A DNA stretch of 64,000 nt from CAYNLK01 sp964398055 (GTDB lineage: Bacteria; Chloroflexota; Anaerolineae; 4572-78; J111). Positions within the stretch are counted from its first letter, which is position 1. Each line of letters begins with the position of its first letter. The translations under genes were made by a program, and so were the position numbers. Under the pieces are notes generated by a model, which was not told the origin of the DNA, ran no database searches, and saw only the letters and a list, made by a program, of their open reading frames with translations. The stretch is from the NCBI GenBank assembly GCA_964398055.1, contig CAYNLK010000027.1:16091-80090 (forward strand), in the 5' to 3' direction. This document shows positions 42,269 to 49,505 of the stretch, one piece after another.

Positions 42269-43537
42269 ATGATTGGCAAAGGTTATGAAGACAAATATTT
42301 AACCGAGTCTGAAATTCGGGAGTTGATGGTGCAGGCGTTGGCCCAGGCAGATTTGGCCGGCAAGCGGGTGCTGATCATCACCCCGGATAGCACTCGCACT
42401 GCGCCGCTGCCGCTGATGTTTCGCCTCTTTTATGAAATTTTGGGCCAGGAGGTGGCCGCGCTGGATTACTTGATTGCCCTGGGCACCCACCAGGCGCTGA
42501 GCGAAGCGGCGCTCAACAAGCTGTTTGGCCTGACTCCGGCGGAACGGAACGGCCAATATGCCAGAGTCAACATTTTCAACCATCGCTGGGATTTGCCGGA
42601 AACCTTTGTCAACCTGGGGCAGATCACTGAGGCGGAAATCGAGGAGATTACCGGCGGTTTGATGCGCCAATCCGTGGCTGTTCGCCTGAACAAGCTGGTT
42701 TTTGACTATGACCAGATCATTATTTGCGGCCCCACCTTTCCGCATGAGGTGGTTGGCTTTTCGGGCGGCAACAAATATTTTTTTCCCGGCATCGGCGGCA
42801 ATGAGGTCATCAACTTTTCGCACTGGCTGGGGGCAGTTATTACCAGCTACGAGGTGATCGGCGCCAGATATACTCCGGTGCGCCAGGTGATCGACCGGGC
42901 CGCTTCATTCATAGACAAGCCCAAACTCTGCTTCAGCATGGTGGTCAAGGGTGAAGATTTGGCCGGCCTTTACATCGGTACGCCGGAGCAGGCGTATGCC
43001 GCCGCGGCCGATTTGTCGGCCAAACTGCACATTGTCTGGCTGGAACGGCCCTATCAGAAAGTCCTCTCGGTGATGCCAACCCTGTACGATGATCTTTGGA
43101 CCGCGGCCAAGGGGATGTATAAAGTTGAGCCGGCCATTGCCGACGGCGGCGAGGTGATCATCTACGCCCCCCACATCGACGAGATCAGTTACACCCACGG
43201 CCACATCATCGACCAGGTGGGCTATCACGTGCGAGATTACTTTTTGAAGCAGTGGGACAAATTCAAACATTATCCCGCCGGCGTGCTGGCACACAGCACC
43301 CACCTGCGAGGCATTGGTGAGTATGATGCTGAGACAGGGGTGGAATCGCCCCGGCTTGCGGTTACCCTGGCCACCGGTATCCCTGAGGAACGCTGCCGGC
43401 TGGTAAACCTGGGCTACCTTGATCCGGCCAGCCTTAAACTTGAGGAGTGGCAAGGCCGGGAAGAAGCAGGCATCCTCGTTATTCCCAAGGCCGGGGAGAT
43501 GCTCTACCGCCTCAAGCCAGCGGGGAATGGCGATTAA
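42269..43537 (+). CDS. LarA-family nickel-pincer 2-hydroxyacid racemase/epimerase homologue
   Basis: This protein of about 422 residues is of the lactate racemase (LarA/DUF2088) family. The two catalytic His positions are present in GTHQALSE and in PHEVVGFSGGNKYFFPGIGG. That segment also keeps the Lys that binds the nickel-pincer cofactor. LarA inverts C2 of 2-hydroxy acids, and homologues with other substrates exist. The preferred start is ATG 42269, with GGGGG upstream; ATG 42257 is possible. It follows the D-mannonate-forming reductase. A role as a C2 epimerase of a sugar acid is therefore inferred (see findings). The end overlaps the convergent STAND gene by 26 bases. Confidence 0.8.
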   Translation: MIGKGYEDKYLTESEIRELMVQALAQADLAGKRVLIITPDSTRTAPLPLMFRLFYEILGQEVAALDYLIALGTHQALSEAALNKLFGLTPAERNGQYARVNIFNHRWDLPETFVNLGQITEAEIEEITGGLMRQSVAVRLNKLVFDYDQIIICGPTFPHEVVGFSGGNKYFFPGIGGNEVINFSHWLGAVITSYEVIGARYTPVRQVIDRAASFIDKPKLCFSMVVKGEDLAGLYIGTPEQAYAAAADLSAKLHIVWLERPYQKVLSVMPTLYDDLWTAAKGMYKVEPAIADGGEVIIYAPHIDEISYTHGHIIDQVGYHVRDYFLKQWDKFKHYPAGVLAHSTHLRGIGEYDAETGVESPRLAVTLATGIPEERCRLVNLGYLDPASLKLEEWQGREEAGILVIPKAGEMLYRLKPAGNGD

Positions 43538-45392
43538 GCTCTTCTTGCTCTAACTCTCTGAGCCAATCCCGGACCATGTCGGCACTGGGGGATCTGATTT
43601 TTTCAAAGATGGGCAGCGCCTGTTCCAGGTATGATTTGGCCTGGTCGAGTTGGCCCAAATCGCGGTAAGCAAGGCCCAGATTGCCCAGGGCGTTGCCCTG
43701 GCTGTGCAAATTGCCGGTTTGACGGGCAGTGGCCAGGGCCTTTTCAAAATGCTCAATGGCCCACTTGGTATGGCCCATAATCCGGTAGGTGTCGCCCAGG
43801 TTACCCAGCCAGGCCCCTTCACTGGGACGGCCCAACTGCCAGGAAGCAATCAGCCCGACCTCATTGGCCACGACCCGTTCAGCCCAATAACCCTGTCGAT
43901 CCAGGTAATCTTCAATGGCGACGGCCAGACCGTGGGCGGCTTCCCAATCTTGCCGCTCAACGCAGGTAGACAGAACCTTCATCAGATGGGGCCGGTCGGC
44001 GTCTAATCTGGCGTAGCCTTCCGGGCCAAGACTGCTCTGCTCCCAGGCCAGAGCCACGTAATAAGCCGCCAGTTGCCGAATGGAGTGGGCCGGGACGGTA
44101 AGATGCTGGCGGGCGTAGGCGTGAATCAGCGGGTGGCTGACCTGATAGCGCTTGTCGACCGGGCGGAGCAGACCATAATTGACCAGGTCGCGGATAGCCT
44201 GGCTCACGTCGGGTATTTTTTCTTCGGCTTTTTGTTTGAAGATGCCCCGCAAAGTCGATAACATACCCTGGTTCGACTTAATGGCTAAGGTTCCGACGAT
44301 CACATCTTTTTCAAAAGGTTCCGGCGCCAGCATCCCAACAACCGCCAGGGCGTGGCGGGCGGTTTCACCAAGTTGAGCCAGGCTATGGCCCAGAATCAAG
44401 GCAACGCCCTGGTCAAGTTGTTGAGCCGGAGCCAGATTAGTCAAGGGTGTTGTCTGTAACCACTCCACATAATCGGCGGCGGCCTCTTTGTGGATCGCCA
44501 AATAATGCCGGATCAACTCGATGGCTAAGGGCAGCCGGCCGATCAACTCACAGATTACCTGGGCCGCCACCTGTTCTGCCTGGCGCATAACCTTCCAGCT
44601 CTGCAACAAAGCGACTGCCTGATCTAAGGGCAAAGGTCCCACCTCAAACTGCTCGGTGATGCCGCTGTGGTGCTGCCGGCTGGAGAGTAACACCCCACAA
44701 TTTCCCTTAACGGCCAGCAGACCGGCCAGGTCATCGGCCTGTTCAGCTCCATCCAGCACCAGCAGGGCTTGCCGTCCCGCCAGAGCGCGTTCAACGGCGT
44801 CGTAAGGGGTAGGGCTGGGCACCTCACCGAAGAGGCGGGCAATTTGCTCCAGGGCAATGTCGACGCGGGGTTGACTGTAGAAATTGTGATAGACAATGCC
44901 GTTAGGGAAGAGTTCAGGGAGGGTATCAGCGGGAGCCAGTTGCCAGACCAGTTCGGCCGCCAGACTGCTTTTGCCTACGCCGCCAGGACCAGTTAGAGCC
45001 ACAATGGAACCCGGCTGCAAGCTGGCCATTAGTTTGGCCATCTCTTCCTTGCGGCCAACAAATTTTTCTACCCGGGCCGGACGTTGCAGGGGCGGAAGGA
45101 AAGCTTGCTTGCGTTGATTGGCCTTTTTGAGGAGTATTTGGGCCAGGTCCAATAAGTAGAGGTCCTGGTCGGCTTTGGCGGCTAAGATTTCCTCGTGCAG
45201 CACCGTTTGCCGACCGCTCGATGCCGGCTTCTTTTCCAGCTCGGAAACGGCAATGATCAGGTCGCTCTCCGGACCGAATTTCTGCTGTAAGGCTGTTCGC
45301 AAGGTCTGGTAAGCTTCCAGGGCCGATTTTTGACTACTGCCGGATCGACCGGCCTCCAGCGCGGCTACCACTGCTCTTGTAATCGGGTCCAT
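43512..45392 (-). CDS. STAND/NB-ARC ATPase with TPR repeats
   Basis: This 626-residue protein has an N-terminal helical effector-associated-type region (1-100). A P-loop NTPase of the NB-ARC/STAND class follows, with Walker A ALTGPGGVGKSSLAAEL near 140, Walker B ALLVLDGAEQADD and sensor LLSSRQHHSG. A winged-helix-like part and at least two TPRs close the protein (AWLGNLGDTYRIMGHTKWAI and GNALGNLGLAYRDLGQLDQA). STAND proteins are signal switches used in regulation, antiviral defence or programmed death. No obvious effector enzyme domain is seen. ATG 45392 after GGAGAGCAGG is preferred over GTG 45404. Confidence 0.85.
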   Translation of the reverse strand: MDPITRAVVAALEAGRSGSSQKSALEAYQTLRTALQQKFGPESDLIIAVSELEKKPASSGRQTVLHEEILAAKADQDLYLLDLAQILLKKANQRKQAFLPPLQRPARVEKFVGRKEEMAKLMASLQPGSIVALTGPGGVGKSSLAAELVWQLAPADTLPELFPNGIVYHNFYSQPRVDIALEQIARLFGEVPSPTPYDAVERALAGRQALLVLDGAEQADDLAGLLAVKGNCGVLLSSRQHHSGITEQFEVGPLPLDQAVALLQSWKVMRQAEQVAAQVICELIGRLPLAIELIRHYLAIHKEAAADYVEWLQTTPLTNLAPAQQLDQGVALILGHSLAQLGETARHALAVVGMLAPEPFEKDVIVGTLAIKSNQGMLSTLRGIFKQKAEEKIPDVSQAIRDLVNYGLLRPVDKRYQVSHPLIHAYARQHLTVPAHSIRQLAAYYVALAWEQSSLGPEGYARLDADRPHLMKVLSTCVERQDWEAAHGLAVAIEDYLDRQGYWAERVVANEVGLIASWQLGRPSEGAWLGNLGDTYRIMGHTKWAIEHFEKALATARQTGNLHSQGNALGNLGLAYRDLGQLDQAKSYLEQALPIFEKIRSPSADMVRDWLRELEQEELNRHSPLA

Positions 45393-45432
45393 CCTGCTCT
45401 CCACAATTGAATTGCTCTTTTTTGATTTACTG

Positions 45433-45462
45433 AGTATATCACAGCCGGTTCGTTACTGACAA
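45433..45462 (-). promoter_or_regulatory. promoter of the STAND gene
   Basis: On the minus strand TTGTCA (45457-45462), an 18-base spacer and TATACT (45433-45438) precede the STAND start by about 40 bases. Confidence 0.55.
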
Positions 45463-45510
45463 TCACCCGATAGTCGTGTGAGGGGCTTGAAGACGCCTGG
45501 CCGGACGACC

Positions 45511-46353
45511 CTATAGCAACCAATGTAAAATGGTCTCAATCCGGTCGCCAATTTGATTAAAACTGCTGTAATTGATTATGTAAGCGAGGGTGCTCTTGCT
45601 CAAGCGGGTTATTTCCGGGAAGCCGTGCTCCGGCAGGTTGCGCGCATTGACAAGGCACTGCATCAGTTCCAGTCCGGTCTGGGCTTTGGTGAGGCTGGTT
45701 AAAGCAAACTCGCCGCCGGCCTGGTAGCGGGGAAAGAGGATCAGACTCAGGGATGGTTCACTCAGCCGGGTAGAAGGGTTGAGCAGTTCAGGCGGAACCA
45801 GATCGATGGCAACGGAACTGAGCATCTGGCCCGCCTGCTGACTAAAGTCGAGCCGGTCACACAACACCATCCGGACGGGACGTTTCAGATTCAAGGGGCG
45901 GGCGAAGGCTTGCACGGTGCTGCTCCCGTGGGGAATGAAAACCAGCTCGTCGGTGAGATAATCAAAGCCGCGCCCCAGCAGCCAGGCCGTCAGGGTGCTC
46001 TTGCCAGCGCCCATGGTGCCCGGCAGCAACAGGCCGTGACCATGCCAGGCCAGCGCCGCAGCGTGAAACAGCAGCCCCCCCTGGCTGCGGTCGGCCAGAT
46101 GGTAGCAGGTGTTGCCCAATAAAATATCGGCTACTTCGGCGGCGTGATCGCCCTCGTACAGTAATTCGTCCTGGCGAAAAAGTTGCAGCCGGTCGGAGCC
46201 GGCCACGGCCAAAAGCCGATAGGTGAACTGCGGCGGCTGAGGCGGCATAGCCGGAATATCCCGAAACAAAAATTCGACTATTTGGGCCGGGCGGTCGCCC
46301 TCAAATTCAACGGCAACCGTGCTGCCGGCAAAGGTGATGAGTTGAGTCGGCAT
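45511..46353 (-). CDS. HPr-kinase-like ATPase (HprK-related)
   Basis: This 280-residue P-loop kinase-like protein has Walker A LLPGTMGAGKSTLTAWLL, a family segment FHAAALAWHGHG before it, and DYLTDELVFI after it. It matches the HprK C-terminal kinase core, but the HPr-kinase signature and N-terminal domain are missing. Such short HprK-like proteins accompany PqqD and nucleotidyltransferase genes in some RiPP clusters, including lasso peptides with a phosphorylated C-terminus. It follows PqqD by 2 to 38 bases, depending on the start. TTG at 46389 is possible; ATG at 46353 is preferred. The phosphate acceptor is unknown. Confidence 0.75.
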   Translation of the reverse strand: MPTQLITFAGSTVAVEFEGDRPAQIVEFLFRDIPAMPPQPPQFTYRLLAVAGSDRLQLFRQDELLYEGDHAAEVADILLGNTCYHLADRSQGGLLFHAAALAWHGHGLLLPGTMGAGKSTLTAWLLGRGFDYLTDELVFIPHGSSTVQAFARPLNLKRPVRMVLCDRLDFSQQAGQMLSSVAIDLVPPELLNPSTRLSEPSLSLILFPRYQAGGEFALTSLTKAQTGLELMQCLVNARNLPEHGFPEITRLSKSTLAYIINYSSFNQIGDRIETILHWLL

Positions 46354-46391
46354 AGTTCCAGCAGCGGGCACGCCGCTGCTCCGGGTCAACC

Positions 46392-46688
46392 TCAGCCCGA
46401 CTTGCGGGCCGTCTCGCCGACATACTCGATGGCCTGGTGCTGCCGGAACTCCTCCAGCGTAGCGGTAACCTCGGCGGTGAGGGTATCGGCCGGTTGCTCG
46501 TAGGCGGCGCTCAGTAGGGCGATGATCTCTTCAACCGCCCGCGTCCCGTCGCACAGTTGCCAGATCAGCGAGGCGGTCGGGTTGCAGTAGATGATGGCCG
46601 TCCGGCTGGGATGGTACAGCAGCAGTTCGCCGTCAAGCTGTTCCAGCCGAAAATCCGGTTTTTGTTGAGGAATGCAGCTTAGCTCCAT
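46392..46688 (-). CDS. PqqD-family peptide-binding (RRE-like) protein
   Basis: This 98-residue PqqD-like winged-helix protein has typical elements: DGELLLYHPSRTAIIYCNPT, ASLIWQLCDGTRAVEEIIAL and L-rich C-terminal helix LEEFRQHQAIEY. PqqD proteins bind precursor leader peptides and present them to modifying enzymes. It lies between a nucleotidyltransferase-fold protein and an HprK-like kinase, all on the minus strand. No precursor peptide or radical SAM enzyme was found nearby. The family call is secure; the substrate is unknown. Confidence 0.85.
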   Translation of the reverse strand: MELSCIPQQKPDFRLEQLDGELLLYHPSRTAIIYCNPTASLIWQLCDGTRAVEEIIALLSAAYEQPADTLTAEVTATLEEFRQHQAIEYVGETARKSG

Positions 46689-46703
46689 TGGGTTGTGTCT
46701 CCA

Positions 46704-46797
46704 GCAGTGATCAGTGGTCAGTGGTCAGTGGTCAGTAATCAGTAATCAGTAATCAGTGGTCGGCGGTCTGTTCACCTAATCAGTGATCACTGATCAG
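46704..46797. repeat. CAGTGGT/AATCAGT heptamer array with inverted end
   Basis: CAGTGGT (three) and AATCAGT (three) units are followed by AATCAGTGATCACTGATC. The array contains the stop codon of the upstream nucleotidyltransferase gene. Confidence 0.8.
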
Positions 46798-47929
46798 CGC
46801 TTCTCTTCCGGCCCAACCGTTCGGCCATCAATTGCCCTGCCCAGCCCAATAGCCGCAGCGGGTGGACCAGCCAGCGATGCCAGAACAGCGGGCGGGCGCT
46901 GCCCAGGCCGTAGTAAAGCCGCAGCCACCATTCCGCCGGCCAAAAGGTATCCCGCAGGATGCGGCTGTAGCCTTTTCCCCGCGCCCGCTGCTGCCGAATC
47001 GAGCGGGCTGGCCAACCCTGAAACTCCTGGCCGATGCCGGCCGGGACCGGGCCAATTTTTAGCGCCGCGGCCCGGCGCAGTTGCTCCGAGAGGGGCGTGA
47101 TAAAGTGAAAGAGCGACAGAGTGCTCAACACTTCGGGATAGCGGCGTTCCACTCGGGGCCAGTCGATCTCCGGCGCAAAGCGCTCGGCCAGGCCCACAAT
47201 GTCGGCCAGCCAGATCAGCCGGAACGGTTGGCCGATAATGGTCAGGTGCCGGCAGAGGTGCCACAACATCTCCTCGTGGGGCAGAGTATACGCGGTCAAC
47301 TCACCCAGGGCAAATGGAAGCAGCGGGGGGGTTAATTCTTCGATTTCCAGGGAATGGGGCTGGCCGATGTTGAACAGGTTATGGTGCAACTCTACGCTGA
47401 TGGTCAGCCCCTCTGCCTGGCGAGTGGCGCTGGCCAGGTGTTTACCGGGCAGGCTACCACTCGGGGGCAACGGGGCGTTAAAGCCTAACCCGGCCAGTAC
47501 CTCTTGCGCCCGCCGGGCCTGGACCGGTTTGACCAGCAAGTCGATGTCGCTCATGGGGCGCAGGGCCGGCTCCGGGTAGAGCAGGTGGGCCAGGGCAAAC
47601 CCTTTCAGCACCAGGGCCGGGATACCCTCGGCCTGGAACGCAGCCAGAATTTCCGCGGCGACCTGCGCCCGCACCCTGTTGGCATGGCGGTGGCGCAAGT
47701 ACAGCCCGGCCAGCTCCCGCCTGACCTCCGGCGGGATCGAGACTCCGGCGGCTTTGAGGTGGAAATAAAGCAGAGGTCCCAACCCGTGGACGTTTGCCTG
47801 GGCCAGGACCTCCGGCCAATCGGTCAAATTATGCGCTTGTTGAACCAATTGATCGTAAATGGCCGGGTTAGGTTGGGCGCGGACACAGAGGGTTAGCAGT
47901 GGATCAAGTTCAAGTTGAATAAGGGACAC
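46787..47929 (-). CDS. nucleotidyltransferase-fold protein (NTP_transf_5 family)
   Basis: This 380-residue protein is of the NTP_transf_5 family. The nucleotidyltransferase core is seen in ALVLKGFALAHLLYPEPALR and PMSDIDLLVKP, whose Asp pair would bind metal. SVELHHNLFN is a later element. Family members recur beside PqqD and HprK-like genes in RiPP-type loci; their reaction is not established. The start is GTG at 47929. The last codons, encoding ADQ, derive from a heptamer repeat. It begins 11 bases after the decayed toxin gene on the same strand. Confidence 0.8.
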   Translation of the reverse strand: MSLIQLELDPLLTLCVRAQPNPAIYDQLVQQAHNLTDWPEVLAQANVHGLGPLLYFHLKAAGVSIPPEVRRELAGLYLRHRHANRVRAQVAAEILAAFQAEGIPALVLKGFALAHLLYPEPALRPMSDIDLLVKPVQARRAQEVLAGLGFNAPLPPSGSLPGKHLASATRQAEGLTISVELHHNLFNIGQPHSLEIEELTPPLLPFALGELTAYTLPHEEMLWHLCRHLTIIGQPFRLIWLADIVGLAERFAPEIDWPRVERRYPEVLSTLSLFHFITPLSEQLRRAAALKIGPVPAGIGQEFQGWPARSIRQQRARGKGYSRILRDTFWPAEWWLRLYYGLGSARPLFWHRWLVHPLRLLGWAGQLMAERLGRKRSADQ

Positions 47930-47940
47930 AGACCAACCTC

Positions 47941-48436
47941 TTAACCTCGCTCCCCGGCTTCAGTCAAAATCCCCTCAAACAGTTCGTCGGCAATAAAGAA
48001 ACCGGCCTGGCCTCGGAGGGCCTGCATTGCGTCCGCCACAGAGGCCAACTGACCGTCTCGTTTAGCCCGCAGCAAAATGCCCAACACCCCTATTGGACTT
48101 AATCCCAGAGTTTTGGCTTTGGTTCGACCGTCACGTTCATCCATTAAGATTTGTTCAACGCCTAACTCAACGCCAGGGCAATTGCCGCGGCTTCGCCCTG
48201 GTCCAATTCAAGCCTGAGTAACTGCTCCAAATAGCTTTCTTTCAATTCCACCACCCGCAACCAACCACTTTGCCGGGCTTGCCGGATGGCCGGGCTGCCT
48301 GGGAATTCGGACGTAGCTTCAATTCAGCCAACACTGCCGGCGGAATCAACACTTCTGAAAACTGCTGCCGGAGCAATTGCAGTTGGTTGATGATGGCCAG
48401 ATTGAGAATCGGCGAGGTATTGCTAACTACGCCCAT
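47941..48436 (-). pseudogene. frameshifted DUF3368 (PIN-like) toxin gene
   Basis: The N-terminal part (VVSNTSPILNLAIINQLQLL, then EVLIPPAVLAEL) and the C-terminal part (MDERDGRTKAKTLGLSPIGV, then LGILLRAKR and AGFFIADELFEGIL) belong to one DUF3368 protein. They are in different frames. A middle piece reading AIRQARQSGWLRVVELKESY, then ELDQGEAAAIALAL is found in a third frame. Two one-base losses explain this, near 48303 (a C run before CAGGCAGC on the minus strand) and near 48168 (GCGTTGAG where GCGTTGGAG is expected). It overlaps the UPF0175 antitoxin gene by 14 bases. Sequencing errors are an alternative cause. Confidence 0.75.
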
Positions 48437-48674
48437 AGGTCACATCGTCTTGCAGCTCTTCAGCTTGATAGTGACGGGGAATGTTGCGCCGCCCCAATAT
48501 TAGACCAAATTCATACTTGTCCAAATCGGCCAACTCCCGGGCCTTGCCAAAGGAAAGGATATCGCGGGCATACAAGGCCACGGCTAACTCAAGCAATAGT
48601 TGCTGCTTTTTCTCCGACCGGGGCAGACGGATAGCCTGGACTACGGCATCTGGAATTTCCAATTGAATACTCAT
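48423..48674 (-). CDS. UPF0175 family antitoxin-like protein
   Basis: This 83-residue protein has the UPF0175 pattern: IQLEIPDAVVQAIRLP, a helical middle (ELAVALYARDILSFGKAREL) and LDKYEFGLILGRRNIPRHY. The domain is a small helix-turn-helix-type antitoxin partner of DUF3368 toxins. The toxin gene overlaps its 3' end and is broken. It may therefore survive as an orphan antitoxin or as a regulator of the locus. Confidence 0.8.
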   Translation of the reverse strand: MSIQLEIPDAVVQAIRLPRSEKKQQLLLELAVALYARDILSFGKARELADLDKYEFGLILGRRNIPRHYQAEELQDDVTYGRS

Positions 48675-48786
48675 TTTATCCCTAATAGCTCAATTAAGAA
48701 TTGTTCCATTTAGCCGTAAGTATAAACTTACCCTACCGGCATATCAAAGTTATCCCAAAACAAAAGTCCCGTTGGGAATGAGAAGA

Positions 48787-48819
48787 AGGTTGGGCGCGGG
48801 CACAGAGGGTTAGCAGGGG
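48787..48819. repeat. 33-bp near-copy of the 5' end of the nucleotidyltransferase gene
   Basis: Positions 48787-48819 and 47870-47902 are direct copies with two differences (AGGTTGGGCGCGG-N-CACAGAGGG...). They encode PLLTLC-x-RAQP of the NTP_transf_5 protein. The broken toxin-antitoxin pair lies between the copies. The rest of the gap 48675-49037 holds a terminator and no credible gene. Confidence 0.7.
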
Positions 48820-48836
48820 GTGCATGCAAAACCTCA

Positions 48837-48872
48837 GACCCTAAAGGCTGGCAAAACCTTTAGGGTCTTTTT
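48837..48872 (+). terminator. plus-strand intrinsic terminator without an upstream plus-strand gene
   Basis: GACCCTAAAGG (48837-48847) and CCTTTAGGGTC (48857-48867) form an 11-bp stem followed by TTTTT on the plus strand only. All flanking genes are on the minus strand, so the transcript it ends is unknown. Confidence 0.6.
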
Positions 48873-49037
48873 CTTCTTTTACTCGTTCAAGACGACACTT
48901 TTGGCACAGGGATTTATTCAGACCACATCAAAAGGTCGTGTTGCAATTTGTGTGTAAAAAGGCCGATGTTCACGTGTGCAAAGGGCAATTTACACAACTT
49001 TCGGCATACGACCCATCAAAAAGCGCCGCTCCACCCC

Positions 49038-49493
49038 CTAGCGTGCTAAACTCTCAAAAAGTAACCCGCCTGTGCCATTACCATTGCAGAATTCAGCATT
49101 CACTTCCACCTCCCAAACTCCAATATCCAATTCTCGAAAAAACGCCGCACCTGTGAGCGTCCGGTTACATGCGGTCTCTGTCAGTGCCAATAGAACACCC
49201 ACCGGAATGCCGGTCAGACAACCCATACCGCCGTTGGGCGATACTGTCACAGAATTATTATACCCTTCCCTCCTGAAACCAAGACTATACAGCTCTGGAG
49301 AGTTGTTGGTGATATCAAACGTAACTGTACCGGGAATAAACGAGCACTGGGCGTGGGCCGGCAAAGCGCCCACCTGCACCAGCGGCGTTTGCCAGCGGGC
49401 CGGCAGGCTGGCCAGGGTGGCCGCGCCGGTGATGACCGCCAGGGTTTTCAGGGCGTCCCGGCGGGTCAGGCTGGTTTTCTTGTTCTTTTCCAT
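49038..49493 (-). CDS. small twin-arginine signal protein, unknown
   Basis: This 151-residue protein starts with a Tat signal peptide: LTRRDALKTLAVITGAAT and a predicted cleavage after LPAHAQ. The conserved-looking ARWQTPLVQVGALPAHAQ resembles a W-x-x-P-x-V-x-x-G-x-LPAHAQ pattern that I recall from small Tat proteins. The mature part (about 100 residues) is beta-rich with five cysteines and no recognisable domain. It starts 12 bases after the UroD-like gene and would be cotranscribed with it. It is likely exported folded, possibly with a cofactor or disulphides. The function is unknown. Confidence 0.65.
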   Translation of the reverse strand: MEKNKKTSLTRRDALKTLAVITGAATLASLPARWQTPLVQVGALPAHAQCSFIPGTVTFDITNNSPELYSLGFRREGYNNSVTVSPNGGMGCLTGIPVGVLLALTETACNRTLTGAAFFRELDIGVWEVEVNAEFCNGNGTGGLLFESLAR

Positions 49494-49505
49494 AGGGTAG
49501 CCATC

